From Diploptera punctata (taxonomy: Eukaryota; Arthropoda; Insecta; Blattodea; Blaberidae): 64,000 nt of DNA. A program made the position numbers and the translations under genes. Of the stretch, positions 21,063 to 32,666 are shown one piece after another. Location: assembly GCA_030220185.1 (NCBI GenBank), contig JASPKZ010004951.1:737501-801500 (forward strand), read 5' to 3'. The notes beneath the pieces were generated by a model. It had not been told where the DNA came from. It ran no database searches and saw only the letters and a list, made by a program, of their open reading frames with translations. Each line of letters starts with the position of its first letter. Positions within the stretch are counted from its first letter, which is position 1.

Positions 21063-22040
21063 AGAATAATAATTCGCTATACTAATTCTGAGCTAAGTTC
21101 CAGTTGTTCTGTAAACAAACTTGCTTAAGGTATACTCTATCATATGAATAAACTGAGTACAGAACTGTCATCGATAGAAATTTTGTTCTTAGGCAACATT
21201 GTGTTTTATGGGTAATAAGACTGAATACAAGGTAAGATGGTCCAATAATTAGGAACTTACATTTCTTATTTACTTATTTATGACAAAAAAATTATGTATG
21301 AGCTTACCTAATTACCAGAAATTATGTTAAAAATTTTTCAAAGGCAACCTTTAACCTAAAAGAGACAAAATTGTTAGAAAACGGTCTAAAAACAGCAATA
21401 GATTATTCCAATAGAATAGAAGAATACATAGTAGACATTGAAAATTCAATAGAAGGGTTAGTTACAGAAGAAAAAATAATCATCAGAAAAAAATGTGAAG
21501 AAATTTTGAATAAAATAAAGAATACAAATAAAAGTATGAAGTATGAGGTGAGTGAAATAATAAAAAATAAACAATAATACAAATAAAAACCCAGTTTGTA
21601 AGGAAAATTTAAAAACACTCAAAGAAATAAATAACAAAAATGTTGTATATACAAAATCAGATAAGGGTAACCAAATTATAATTCTGGACAAAGAAGATTA
21701 TCAAAATAGAATGGAAGAACTTTTGAAAGAAAAAGAGTATGAAAAAATTAAGAATGACCCCCTACCAAAAACCATAAAAAAAGTGGAAAACTGTTTTAAA
21801 AATGTTAAAATTCTATCCAAGAAAGAAAATTTCAATTAAAAATAAGCAACCCAAGAAACCCTAATATACATGGACTTCCAAAAATTCACAAACCTGGAAA
21901 CAAAATGAGGCCAATAATTAACAATATTGGATCACCAACCTACAAAATTCGAAATGGCTGAATAATCAATTTAAAAGAATTAATCATTTTGAAAGTCTGC
22001 AGATTGAAAATTCATTGGAATTAGTTAAGAAATTAGAAAA

Positions 22041-22829
22041 GTGGAAATTGAACCCACAGATAGGTTGGTTTCGTTTGATGTAGTTTCACTATTCACAAAT
22101 GTACCGAAACAAAAAACTTTGGAGATATTGAACAATTGGTTAAGAAAAAACAACATAGACAGAGAGATCAAAGAAGATTATTTGAAATTAACTGAGTTAT
22201 GCATTGACCAAATGTTTTTTACATTCAATGGGAGTTTCTATAGACAAAAATCAGGGCTCTCAATGGGAAACCCATTATCACTTTTCCTGGCAAATTTATT
22301 TATGAGCGATTTTGAATGTGAAATCACTAAAGCACATCCCACAATGTTTAAATTTTGGAGCAGATATGTAGATGATATAATTTGTATTGTTAAAGAAAAA
22401 CATGTAGAAGATTCCCTAAAACTGTTAAATTTACAGAGTACAAACATCAAATTTACCAAAGAAATAGAAGAAATTAAACAAATATGTTTTTTGGATCTTA
22501 AATTGGTCAGAAACGAAGAAAAAAGAAAAATTGAATTCGGGATTCATAGGAAAGAAACTTATATGGAAAATTTTATAAAATCAACAGGGTTCAATCCAAT
22601 TGGACATAAATTAGCAGCCTTTAATAGTTTAACTCATAGATTGGTAAACTTACCCTTAAACGAAGAAGATTTCAAACATGAGAAAAAACACATAATCAAA
22701 GTAGCAAGAGAAAACGGGTTTGATGAAAAAATGGTACATAAAAGGATAGAAAAGTATAAAAAACAAAAAATGATAAACAGAAGTAATCTTGAAAAAGACG
22801 AAATTAAAACCACCTGTGAAAAAATATAG
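22041..22829 (+). pseudogene. PLE reverse transcriptase domain
   Basis: A 262-codon frame with RLVSFDVVSLFTNVPKQKTL (block A Asp in FDVVSLF), KSGLSMGNPLSLFLANLFMS (block B), FWSRYVDDIICIVKEK (catalytic YVDD), FLDLKLVRNEEKRKIEFGIH and the PLE-type SLTHRLVNLPLNEEDF. All three catalytic Asp are present. It lacks the N-terminal blocks and GIY-YIG, which lie in neighbouring frames, so the protein is split by frameshifts at about 22030 and 22830. Confidence 0.88.
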
Positions 22830-22977
22830 GAAATTCACATATCACCCTTGGGTACATAATAAATTTCAAAAGATATTTGAGAAGTTAATATTAAATTAGC
22901 ACCAAAAAATAACTACAGTTTAAATAAACTAATAAAAACCAACAGAAATGAAAAAACTGATAAAAATAAAAAGTCAG

Positions 22978-23333
22978 GAATATATCAAATTGAATGCATG
23001 GGTTGTGAAAAGATATATATAGGAAAAACAAAAAGAAACCTAAAAATTAGAACCAAAGTACACATAAGAAATATTAAAAATGGAGAAATTGAAAAATCTG
23101 CAGTTGCTGCTCATGTTTGGTCTGAAAAACATGATATAAATTCAGACACTAAATTATTAAAACAGTTAGAAAATACAAAAGAACTGACTATTTGGGAAAA
23201 AATTTATGTTCAGAAGAACAGAAACAGAGTTATGAATTTTGATATACCGATGGAGCGTGACCTTGTTTGGAGGTTCTTTGGCCAACCACAGGATGGAGCT
23301 GACATTGACATCCAGGTTGTGCAACATAAATAA
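22978..23333 (+). pseudogene. PLE GIY-YIG endonuclease end
   Basis: Continues the PLE in another frame: SGIYQIECMGCEKIYIGKTK, RNLKIRTKVHIRNIKNGEIE, SAVAAHVWSEKH, LTIWEKIYVQKNRNRVMNFD and a PQDGAD end comparable to the TPDG motif of other copies. GIY, YIG and Arg are intact. The stop at 23331 is 10 bp before the ribozyme region. Confidence 0.85.
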
Positions 23334-23343
23334 AACCAGTCTG

Positions 23344-23392
23344 GAAAAGCTGACGATAAAACAGAATTGTTTTGAAACATGTCCAAGAACAA
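23344..23392 (+). ncRNA. Hammerhead ribozyme candidate
   Basis: CTGACGA 23350-23356; helix II AAAACA/TGTTTT (23358-23363 with 23368-23373), perfect; GAAA 23374-23377; helix III ACATGT (23377-23382); H17 is C23383, a GTC triplet. The core is fully conserved. Confidence 0.8.
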
Positions 23393-23430
23393 ATCAACAT
23401 TAATATTGAGGTAAGATGTCCAGACCAAAA

Positions 23431-24290
23431 ATAATATAATTACCTAATAACATGTTTATACTTTCCCATGATGTCAGTAGATATCCTTTATTTGCAATTT
23501 CATTATGAGCAGAATATATGCTCTATGCTGACTCACCCGTAAATTCAGTTGTTTTTCACCACATCCTCAATGGCAATTGTAGGATATTTTTCACTAAAGT
23601 GTTTGAAAACGTTCAAAATAATTTGTTTCTTTCGCTTTTCAAATCGTTTTTTCCAACATTTTAAGATATTCCACAGAAACTGGCCATTTTGAAATAATAG
23701 AAACCCCAATGTACTCTGCATTGCATGTGTATAAGAATATAACAATGCTTATTTAATCTATTAAAATTGTAATTATATACTTTAAGATTCTGCCATAGAA
23801 CTTAAATAGACATGTGCTAGATAATGTATATTTTTTCTTTTATTTCGAGTGTTAGAGAGTGAACTACAATTTCTTACACGTTTAAAAATAAAATTATTCG
23901 ACCAACGAAAATGCAGTCATACATCTGGTTTATATTACAACTGGAACATAGCTTTGAAGAAGTATAAAACTTGATTATGTGGCATAATGTACAGGTTAAT
24001 CAATGCACAGACTCACAAATGACATTTGGGAATATATTATCCTAACAAAAAATGTTCCTCTCTGTATGACTTATTGTTCTTAAAAGTAGTTGTTTTCCAA
24101 TGGCTGCATTTGGGATTATTAATCCATTTTCCTTCTTGTTTCCCGATGGAGTATGAACAAGTTTCTAAAAGTATGTCGGTAAGTTCCGTAACACTCTGTA
24201 TAATATGGTCATGAGAAATAGAATGAACATCATTGAACTGACTGAGCACAGATTCCAAAGCACAAGATGAAGTGTAGACACACACAGTAT
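23431..24290. other. Nf1 intron, no assigned gene
   Basis: Small minus-strand frames (23545-23745, Lys-rich; 24037-24285, 82 codons reaching close to the Nf1 donor) have no motif I recognise. They could be repeat relics or chance. Confidence 0.4.
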
Positions 24291-24298
24291 TTACTTAC

Positions 24299-24432
24299 TG
24301 GTCTGAGAAGAGGTTGTAGCCTAGTGAGACAAACCACCAATGCTTCTAGAAGCACTATGTCATTAAAACTCTCTAGTGCCTTCACAAGTATCCTTAGTAA
24401 TTGCTTTATATCCTGATCTGTAATGCTTTTGC
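24299..24432 (-). CDS. Nf1: Neurofibromin internal exon
   Basis: This 134 nt exon enters in phase 1 after TATTCTAG and leaves in phase 0 before GTAAGT. It reads KSITDQDIKQLLRILVKALE, then SFNDIVLLEALVVCLTRLQP, then LLRP. It matches the insect neurofibromin segment between the FGCIS block and the ESPIHRALFW block. It is shorter than the vertebrate counterpart by a small loop, as in flies. The intron upstream is about 3.2 kb and that downstream about 8.1 kb. Confidence 0.94.
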
Positions 24433-24599
24433 CTAGAATACAAAAAGTTTGACAATTGTATATTTACTGATTAAGAAAGAATGAAACTAGCTAAATTAAA
24501 CTGTAAATCTTTGGAATAAATTTTAAGGAGAATCTTTACAAAGATTTGTATTTTAAAATACCTTTTTTTGGGATTCTTGGCCATGTCTTGCAGTGTTGT

Positions 24600-24645
24600 C
24601 TTCTCGATGTTTCAACACCTACTGTGGGTGACATCTTCAGGAGAT
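24600..24645 (-). ncRNA. Hammerhead ribozyme candidate, family D left arm
   Basis: Minus strand: CTGAAGA (24640-24634), helix II CACC/GGTG with loop, GAAA (24613-24610), helix III ACAT, one change from ACGT, then C. Helix I CTC/GAG type. Confidence 0.6.
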
Positions 24646-24998
24646 ATTGCTTGTTTAAATTCTTGTAGTAAACTGCTAACTGTTTACTTGTGCAATTTGA
24701 CTGTTACTATGTATCTGAGTAAATCATTTCTAATTGGTTAGTGTTAAATATAGAGCAGCCCATTAGTTGTTGTCATGGTATATATCATGACTTACTATAT
24801 TTGCCCTAGAAAAGTATCAGATAAAACCTTACCACAAATATAGTAAGTCATGATGTATACCAGGACAACAACTAATGGGCGAACTACTCTATATTCAACA
24901 CTAACAATTAGAAATTATTTACTCAGATACATAGTTCAGTCAAAACATGCAAGTAAACAGTTTGTTAGCAGTTTACTACAAGAATTTAAACAAGCAAT

Positions 24999-25045
24999 AT
25001 CTCCTGAAGATGTCACACACAGTAGGTATTGAAACGTCGAGAAGA
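24999..25045 (+). ncRNA. Hammerhead ribozyme candidate, family D right arm
   Basis: CTGAAGA 25004-25010; GAAA 25031-25034; helix III ACGT (25034-25037); H17 is C25038, then GAGA pairing with TCTC (25000-25003). Helix II has a mismatch compared with the left arm. Confidence 0.65.
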
Positions 25046-25139
25046 CAACAATGCAAAACATGGCCAAGAATCCCAAAAAGGTATTTTAAAATACAAAACG
25101 ATAGCCGTGAAAGTCTTAATAAGTTTATTTACAAAGATT

Positions 25140-26030
25140 GTTATTTTAATTTAAATTATACTAGTGGAATAAAAATTATAAACTGAACTGAACAGCACGT
25201 TAACAAAATTTCTTTACTTTTTATTATTTACTTAAATATAACGCTCATAAAACAGTTTAAATTAAAATTATATGTGACAAATTAGATAAATAGTAGTAGT
25301 GAGATAGAAAAATGTTTGCAATAGAAGCAGATTTTTGGCTGGAAAACCATAAAATTAATAAGATTATTAAAACAAATAAAAAAGCAACAGAACTCACAGA
25401 ATGAGGAAAATGATATTCAGAACAAGAATATAATTATAAATTTTATATTCCTAGGAACCAGAATTTGTTTTCAAATTCATGTACCCATCACCAGAGAAAT
25501 GAAAACCAGGATACACTGAAAGCTCAACACAAGCAGTAAGAATCTTTGAGGATGAGGAAAATAGTCTCCAAAAATTGATTATACTTCTTTCAACTAAAGA
25601 ATAGATTAGATATAAGTGAAACCTATGTACCTTTAAATTTTCATTGGTTCTTAACTCATTAAGGAGCTTTTCAGGGTCTGAACTTCATTACAGCTTGTAA
25701 TGAAAAACTCCATAATGAATTTGACAGCCAAAGAAAGCTCTGAGGTAATACAGGAATTATTCACATCTACTCTATCTACTTTTTGGATGAAAGGAGTATG
25801 AAGTGATAAAATTCACCCAGTTGAGTTAAGGCAGAAGTTTTCAAACTGTACAGCACATCTCCCAAAAGAGTGATGTTTCTCAGGGGAGTTACGAAAATGT
25901 TGAAAAAGAGGCCCCAAAATGTGATAGAATAGGGGCTATGACATATTATAAATAAACATATTTATAATGCAGTTCTATGCTGTAGCCCACTGGTTTAAAC
26001 CATTATGCCTTGGTGAAGAGCTACAAAACT
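25140..26030. other. Nf1 intron, nothing recognised
   Basis: AT-rich, no domain, no repeat boundary seen. Confidence 0.4.
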
Positions 26031-26034
26031 TGCA

Positions 26035-26280
26035 CTAGTTAAGAAGAAATTTTCAAATGGAATTTCAACCAGTATGGAATTAGTGCCCATCAGCATTGTG
26101 AGGAAGTACAATAAGTAGTGACTCTAGGTTGAGAAAAACCAATTATATCTAGGAGAACCAACATGCTGACCACATGTCACCCCTATAATGGGTGAATGAT
26201 TGTCCACCTAGCAATTAACACATGTGGATGTGAGGCCAGCAGTTAGCTGGTAGGTCTGTAATGCCATGGAGTTTTTTAAC
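26035..26280 (+). mobile_element. SINE-4 body without head
   Basis: Diverged match to 44580-44830: GAAATTTTC…GGAATTT, AATAAGTAGTGACTCTAG, CAACATGCTGACC, TTAACACATGTGGATGTGAG, GTAATGCCATGGAGTTTT. The tRNA-like head is missing. Confidence 0.7.
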
Positions 26281-26639
26281 ATTGTGACTCATTGTTGAAG
26301 TGGCTTTAAAAATTTGTAGGGTACAATGATACTGTCAAGTCTTGCCTTATAAAGTATAAGGGATTTGTGATTTGCATTTCATGAGTTGAAAATGCCTATT
26401 GGAAGCTTTCCAGATAGGTCTGGTCATTCCTTCTCTATAGTTCAGCTTCGAGAAAGATATATTCTCAAAAGATTGCAAGCATCAATCTTTCCCAAACTTT
26501 CTATGCTGGCTATAAATGACCCAGCAGAATAGTTGGGAGTCGTGGTCTGGGAAGCGATGAATGCACTGAATCTAGGCACGGAGAATAAGTAACTGTGAAA
26601 CTACAGTGAATTAGCAAAATTATATAAGTGAGTCAAAAA

Positions 26640-26900
26640 TAAATATTTACATCTCACCTCAAAAAACTCCATGATTTCCACAGGACCAGTTTCAAAACCT
26701 GTTGCTTCCATCCTAAGCCAAAACTATGACTGTTGAACTTCCAGCATCATAAATAACTTTTAAACCGAGAAATTAACACCAGATGGCAGTTTGAAAGTTC
26801 ATGGAAGTTTGACAGTCAGAGTTTTGGTTGAGGATGGAAGCAACAACTTTTGAGAAGAATCTGAGACACAAAAAGGAGAATCATGATATTTTTGATCACA
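26640..26900. repeat. PLE-derived palindrome, decayed
   Basis: Left minus arm with ATCTCACCTC and CCATCCT…GCCAAAACT, mirrored by AGTTTTGGTTGAGGATGG at about 26819-26836. Includes the CCAGATGGC motif at 26779-26787. No clear TSD. Confidence 0.55.
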
Positions 26901-27620
26901 TTACAAAGCCATGCTGCTGCAAACATTTTATATGCTCAAGTTGTTAACAGATTCTTTTACGGACACATGTATTTTTTTGTTAACATATTTTACTTTCGAC
27001 AGGGGAAGTGAATTCACAGTTTGGTAGCTGAGGGGAGCCCCCTCAGCTATATCAGTCTTCTCCTTTTTGCTGATCAGCAATCAGTGTTGTCTTAGACCTT
27101 GCCAGGGCCCTTGGGCACAAAAGAATTTGGGCCCTGTTGGAAAGTAAAAAAAGTGTAAAAAGTAGTTTAGCTATTTATGCTACGTGACATAGAAGTGGTC
27201 AATTATGCCATGGGTAAGTTCCAGCACGAGCCAATGGAGGGGACGCTGTATCACAGGAGAACGAATGGATATTAATTTATCATCGCGAGCATAGCATAAG
27301 CAAATATATCAGTCTTCGGGGCCTCCTTATGGTAAAGATGGCATTGTCTAGTATCAGTTTTTAATATCATTTTTTTGTGTGTGTATTCAACATTTCTGTG
27401 ACATGGAACCAAACCTTTTAATTGTTCCTCAGAAATAAGATAAGTCAAATTTTTATTACCCAAAACATTCCACCAAATAAAATCTGAAAACCTTACATGT
27501 AGAGATGGATAAGCTCCCTAAAACCAACAATTACACATAAAATACCAAAATTTTCCAATACCAGACTTGAGAAGCTTTCACAAAAATCACAAGTTTTAAA
27601 TAAATTTTAATATCTTTAGT
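26901..27620. other. Nf1 intron, nothing recognised
   Basis: A 63-codon minus frame (27272-27463) shows no known motif. I see no repeat ends. Confidence 0.4.
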
Positions 27621-27626
27621 ACTTAC

Positions 27627-27750
27627 TGATGCAGCCAAACACAATGAGAGCTCTTGGTTGCAGAGCAGGATTATAACAGAAAGCAAAACTCTTTGCAAGT
27701 GCAGTCCAGTTTTGCAACCAATCACAGTCAGGAATGTCTCTCATACATGC
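27627..27750 (-). CDS. Nf1: Neurofibromin internal exon
   Basis: This 124 nt exon enters in phase 0 after TTGACAG and leaves in phase 1 before GTAAGT. It encodes [20 protein letters not shown], then [20 protein letters not shown]. This is a hallmark block of neurofibromin: the human version reads MRDIPTCKWLDQWTELAQ and then FAFQYNPSLQPRALVVFGC. The split codon with the next exon restores a Ser. A competing 64-codon minus-strand frame overlaps it in another phase and is not coding. Confidence 0.95.
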
Positions 27751-27934
27751 CTGTCAAGAATACATTCAATATGATAAGATACAGCAATCCAGAAATTCTT
27801 TCATAACCCAGAACATCATACAAAGAATTCCAAAATCAATTATACAATCACTGGTTCATTTGCTTTTTAAGAGTATGTTGACTTTTAAATAAAGACTTAG
27901 TAATGATTTTGTTTATTTAATGTTGATTCTTATT

Positions 27935-28030
27935 TACCTCATACTTAATGTTTTTCTAACACTGGAACTGCAGTTTTCAAGAGGCATTTCATCCTCAGCT
28001 GATATTATGAAGAACCTCATGTTATTTCCC
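27935..28030 (-). repeat. PLE 3' fragment with ribozyme remnant
   Basis: Minus strand: CTGAGGA, then a stretch ending CTTGAAAACTGCAGTTCC (helix III AACTGCAGTT) and AGTATGAGGTAA; next to it ATGAAGAACCTCATG, a PLE tail. Confidence 0.6.
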
Positions 28031-28374
28031 ATAATTAACTTATAAATTTTGTTTATTCTCTATTCTGAATTTCGTATACATTTTTTAAAAATCTCAAATA
28101 AAAAAATCATGACTTGTCTTAAATTTGCAGACTAGGAAATAAATTTGGTTGCAGTCAAAGTTTTTACGTTGCATTGTAGGCTACATAGCTGCTGGCTGGT
28201 AAGGTAAATGTTTATGCTGCACAGTAGAGAGTTGGCGACTAGGAAATGAGCAACAATGACAAATAATATGGCAGAAATTAAATATAACATGATAGCTAAT
28301 AGGAAAATTGAAAAAAAAAAAAAAGCTTTGATAAAAATAGTTTTGACAATGACATTAAAATACTATAATGGCTT

Positions 28375-28860
28375 AATATTTGAAGAAAATAACACTATAA
28401 GTTTCTTTTAATTTTTATGAGTTAGGGATTTTGACTCATCTTATTGTTTTTATTTGTATTGTAAGCCCATGTTTTTCCCTTTACAGAGATTTAGGCGCTC
28501 TCCCCCTACAGGGAGGAATTTGAACCATACTAATTTAGTTACACTTGTTTTCATATAGATGTCATTTTGAGTGGTCCGTGGTCAGTGCACCGCCTCATAC
28601 TGACATCTAGGAAATCAAGGTAGTACTAGGAGGCAAAATTCAGTAAATTTTGCTTAGAGGCCTTTTCATTCAGGCTTAAGGATTTTTTACGAGCCTGAAA
28701 ATCTTCAGACTCGGAACCCACGGTTTACCTGGAGGACTTGCTCCTTGGATTTTTCCGTCCTAAAAAATCCATCGTCCCCGGCCGGGTTTGAACCCGCAAC
28801 CCTCGGGACCAGAGGCAAGGAGCATATCAACTAGTCCACCTCATATTTTTATTTTTATGC
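28375..28860 (-). mobile_element. PLE fragments flanking a tRNA-type SINE (SINE-5)
   Basis: PLE tail pieces at 28375-28440 (ATTTTTATGAGTTAGGGATT) and from 28840. Between them is a minus-strand SINE with an A-box-like GGACTAGTTGATATGCTCC, a B-box GCGGGTTCAAACCC (about 28782-28795) and a GC-richer body. A related diverged copy may lie at 60300-60560. Confidence 0.55.
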
Positions 28861-29084
28861 AGACTATAGTTTCTCCACATTAGGAAGCATAATAATTAAT
28901 TGTACTGGAACTAGTACAGTTGAGTGGATCACTTTCTTACAGATGTTAAATGAGTGTTAAAAGTTAAAAATTCATATTATATCGAAAAAGGCAGTAAAGT
29001 ACTACAAGTCCACAGATTTTGACTGGTTCTCGAGAACATTATGAAGCTAAATTTAAGTTTGATTATTCATCTCATACACCTCAA

Positions 29085-29580
29085 TGATGGACAAATCATA
29101 TTTGAAGAGAAAAATTATACACTCAGACTGTGACTCGAACCCAGGACCTTTGGCTTTCTAGGCCAAGTGCTCTACCGACTGAGCTACCTGGGCAAATTTT
29201 TCTCTTATAAGCTGTTAATTCCCACGCACCAAATGCTATGAAACCTTTGCTTCTATTTTGCAAATGGCGGGTTCTTTATTAAGGAGACATTTATTTGGGA
29301 ATTTTACATTACACTATAAAGCCAGTATGGTTCTTCCGATGTAAAATTCCCAAATAAATGTCTCCTTAATAAAGAAGCTGCCATTTGCAAAATAGAAGCA
29401 AAGGTTTTATAGCATTTGGTGCGTGGGAATTAACAGCTTATAAGAGAAAAATTTGCATTTAGATTGGAACTCGAACAGATAGCTCAGCAGTAGGGCACTT
29501 GGCCTAGAAAGCCAAAGGTCCTGGGTTCGAGTCCCAGCCTGAGTGTATAATTTTTCTCTTCAAATATAATTTTAAGTTGT
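29085..29580. mobile_element. SINE-A inverted pair
   Basis: Left copy minus, right copy plus, meeting at about 29335. Each has a tRNA-like head (AGCTCAG…GGTTCGAGTC) and the body marker GCCATTTGCAAAATAGAAGC in the right copy. Head-to-head bodies with tRNA heads outward. Confidence 0.75.
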
Positions 29581-29739
29581 TAGCAATTAGGAAAGCAGAA
29601 GTTGTGCAGTGGAGAGAAAATTTGGTATTCTGATATTAACATTCTTAAATGAAAACTGAGAAATGCTAATTCATCCTGAAAATCATTTAGAGGACCAAAG
29701 AAGGGAAATGTCACAGTTGGAATGAATAGTTTGAGTATG

Positions 29740-29880
29740 TCCGAAAGAAAGGAATGTTTAATTAATAAATTGCATTAGGAAGTAATGATTCTGGAAAAGT
29801 CGACAATGGTATACATGATATACCGTAACTAGTTCAAATAGAACACAACAAGTTATGAGGTAAGATGATTCAGATTCACT
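29740..29880 (+). repeat. PLE 3' end fragment
   Basis: Contains GACAATGGTATACATGATAT, CTAGTTCAAATAGAACACAA and GTTATGAGGTAAGATGATTC, matching the 3' end at 56500-56590. The ribozyme core is decayed (GTCGACAAT). Confidence 0.6.
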
Positions 29881-30045
29881 TATTTATTAAAATGAAGGTT
29901 TCCTTATTACATGAAGGACTGATAAAGCATGACCTTGTAAAAACTGGCAGCATAAGTGATATGTCATTTAGGGTCGAATCTATGAACGCATTAGACCGTA
30001 AAAGGCATTCTCTGCTGAGAAAGTTGTATCCTAATACGATTTTGC

Positions 30046-30441
30046 TTACTCAGAAATCCGTTCATGCGATAATAATTGTTGAAATTCGTAAGCTACCTGA
30101 CGAGGTAACTTAAGAGAGAAACGAATCGTGAGAATCCCAAAGGGAACCGATGTAGTTTGAAACCTTGCTGCTTTATCCAAGATGTCGGCCTTGAAGACTT
30201 CGATCATGTTTTCGGTATATGCGGAGAAGAGGAATTTGATAGAGTCTACCAATGAATTCAACTGGAAGAACAGGAGAATCGGCATAATATTGCACGATGC
30301 AGACGTCGTTGTATACGGTATTATTTGCGGGATGCAAGCATAAATGCGTTCCTCTATAGCAGATGAAAATAACGGAAGTGGTTTTATCGCTGAGAATTCT
30401 GGGTAATTTCTTGCCAATATTACGAAAACGACGACTTTCAT
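30046..30441 (-). other. Unidentified 131-codon open frame
   Basis: A minus-strand frame reading MKVVVFVILARNYPEFSAIK and ending LPRQVAYEFQQLLSHERISE. The local base composition is less AT-rich than its surroundings. It has hydrophobic stretches (near residues 1-12 and 50-60) but no motif I know. Overlapping frames exist on the plus strand (29865-30113) and in a second minus phase. It could be a repeat relic, a receptor-gene fragment, or chance. No neighbours support a function. Confidence 0.25.
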
Positions 30442-30685
30442 GCATGACCAGTTAGTGGGTAGCTAATTCGATCTTTGCACTTGCTCACGGTGAGTCAGCT
30501 CACCAGTGATTGGAAGTAATTTGAGTAGAAACTAATGTATTTGTATGCGGCCCTTAAAGCCAGTGTTGGTTGGTGTGTGCATATGATGAAAAGAGAAGGG
30601 CTTATGTCATGGCAGCAAACTCTCACACAGCGTCTTCCATATAATATGAAGAAAAACTTATCTCATTTCAGCACTACATAATTAT

Positions 30686-30866
30686 AAGAATTAAATTAAT
30701 CGTGATTATTTCATACCTCATACTTCTATATTTCTTTAAATACAGAAATATAGAAGTATGGGGTATGAAATAATCATGATTAATTTAATTCTTATGAATT
30801 TGAACCTCATAATGTTAAAAATTCCCAAATTTAATATATAAACTACAAAATTAATTTACAAAAGCA
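30686..30866. mobile_element. Minimal PLE palindrome with 10 bp TSD
   Basis: Flanked by ACATAATTAT (30676-30685 and 30867-30876). About 50 bp arms with TACCTCATACTTCTATAT mirrored. The right arm has the whole tail (GAACCTCATAATG…AATTCCCAAATTTAATATA). No ribozyme left. Confidence 0.8.
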
Positions 30867-31430
30867 ACATAATTATTTGAAAAGCCAGATGAGCAATGCA
30901 GTTTAAACTCCCATTTATTTCAATATGCCATCTAGTGTTATTACAGTCGATAATAAGGAAGCAAAAATTGTACCTATCAAGACAAATGGAAATAAGAGAA
31001 TTAATACACAGCAATGGTGGTAGGATGATGGAGAAGATGATAATGAAGATAGTGACCAACTTAGAATAGTATTGATAAGTAAAAAAAGAAAATTCTAAAA
31101 AAGCCTCCTCAAAATTGGGGGGTCATTTTAAATTCAAGATCATCTTATATTTGGGTAAATACAGTATTCCTTCTCCTGAGATCTCAAACACTTACGGGTG
31201 AAAAATTTTAAAATTTCATATTTCCGTTTTTTTACCTAAAAGTACTCCTTGACATATTATGAAATTGCTTCGGGTTATTTATATGACAGCAGAAATATTT
31301 TAAATGCCATTAGAAAGTAATAATTTTGCTACTATGTAGTCTATTATATTTGATTTCACTTTTTTGGGAAGTTTCGTTTTCAATCATGTAATAGTTCAAA
31401 TATTGATATAACTCCTACATAAATAATGAT

Positions 31431-31742
31431 CCATCCACCCATAGTAATTCTGCCTGAGGTCTTTCACTGCAACCATAGCATTTTCATGCTATGCTTTGCA
31501 GCTTTACTAGGGAATTATAGGTGTGATAGCTTCCTGTTGCTTTCCACAACAGTGAAGGATGATGATGATGACTGGATGATTTTTGGGAACCATTGGGTCG
31601 TAAGCTTCCTGACATTTGTCTTACATGTGAGGAAAAGCCCTGAAAAAAAACCTCACTCAGGAGCCTGTCCCGACCAGGAATTGAACCTGGGCCCGCTGCG
31701 TGACAAGGCAGCATGCTACCTCGAGACCACAGCGGTGGACAT
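31431..31742 (-). mobile_element. SINE-1 copy with 11 bp TSD
   Basis: Flanked by TAAATAATGAT (31420-31430 and 31743-31753). Minus strand: tRNA-like head (GTGGTCTCGAGGTAGCATGC, B-box GGTTCAATTCC) and standard SINE-1 body. Confidence 0.87.
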
Positions 31743-31854
31743 TAAATAATGATATATGCATAAAATTTCCAATTAATTTTGTCTAGATCTAATTAAAATG
31801 CCTTTCTTTCAGAGTTTAAATAAATTTATAACTCATGGGACTTGATCTCGAGGT

Positions 31855-32060
31855 TTATCAAATCAACACCAGATGGCAATGTTACAGAAGAAGATTCCAA
31901 CGAAAATCCGATATTCATAATGGCGGCTGAAGATAAAATACTCCTCTTGAAAACTTGCAATTCCCATGTTTAAAGAAACATAAAGTATGAAGTAAGATAA
32001 GAAGTCATTCATTCATTGAATTAAGAACCTCATAATGTTCTTTCCCATATTTAACTATGA
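31855..32060 (+). repeat. PLE 3' end fragment
   Basis: Starts in the C-terminal repeats (CCAGATGGC at 31869-31877). Then GGCGGCTGAAGATAAAATAC with a ribozyme-like CTTGAAAACTTGCAATTCC, AGTATGAAGTAAG and the tail GAACCTCATAATGTTC. Confidence 0.65.
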
Positions 32061-32666
32061 AATTTATAATTATTTTATAAGATTTAACAGTAAAACTGCA
32101 GAAGAATTTTGAATTTATGTTTAACTCATTTTTTTAAAATTTGGAGTCCTTTTAAAAACTCAACACATGTGGAAAACTAGAATGTTACCAAATAAAAAAA
32201 GATAATTTTATACCAACCTCTTTCCTTAAATGGTTAGGTATTTGGTCATTTTTTTCAGAGCTTTCTTAAGATACATATATCAGAAATTATAGATCACAAT
32301 CTTAAATAGTTTATTTTCTGACAATATAAAGCGAACATTATAAATCTACACTCCTTTCACTAAAGAATGAGTACCTACATGTAAATTAAACCAAGTGAAA
32401 TCGACTCTCGAACTTATCCTTGTAACAAATGACAACATATGAGTTCAAGAACCAATGGAAAGCAAAGAGGTCACAAAGGTCCCGGGTTCGTGTCTCGGTC
32501 TACGCGAAACTTTTTCTCTTCAAATATAATTTATCTTCCAGTGAGAAATGTTAAATCAATAATAAAAACATCATTAGAAGCCTTACTAGCTTTATAAAGT
32601 AATGTTAAATTCCCAATAAATGTCTTCTTAACTAAGAAGCCGCCATTTGCAAAGATAGAAGCAATG

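Larger units (their letters stand above)
21360..23430 (+). mobile_element. Nearly full-length Penelope-like element
   Basis: The longest single PLE here. In order: an N-terminal charged region (21371-21577); the PLE N-terminal block VVYTKSDKGNQIIILDKEDY (21640-21700); HGLPKIHKPGNKMRPIINNI (21870-21930); RT with YVDD (22365-22376); linker; GIY-YIG (22975-23060); then a hammerhead and the GAGGTAAGATG end. Several small indels break the frame. No inverted arm seen. Confidence 0.88.
24547..25127. mobile_element. Ribozyme-bearing palindrome (family D) with 12 bp TSD
   Basis: Flanked by TTTACAAAGATT (24535-24546 and 25128-25139). Arms of about 250 bp, inner ends near 24800 and 24835. Both arms carry a hammerhead (left minus, right plus). 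The right arm alone has the outer tail with GCCGTGAAAGTCT. No coding region. Confidence 0.85.

Noticed and set aside
22238..22459. Minus-strand frames opposite the PLE RT (also 51571-51780, 49951-50160)
   Set aside because: They are antisense shadows of the AT-rich RT and linker coding strand, without motifs of their own.
24037..24285. 82-codon minus frame beside the Nf1 exon at 24299 as an alternative exon
   Set aside because: No resemblance to neurofibromin and no acceptor that would place it in frame. Left as unassigned.
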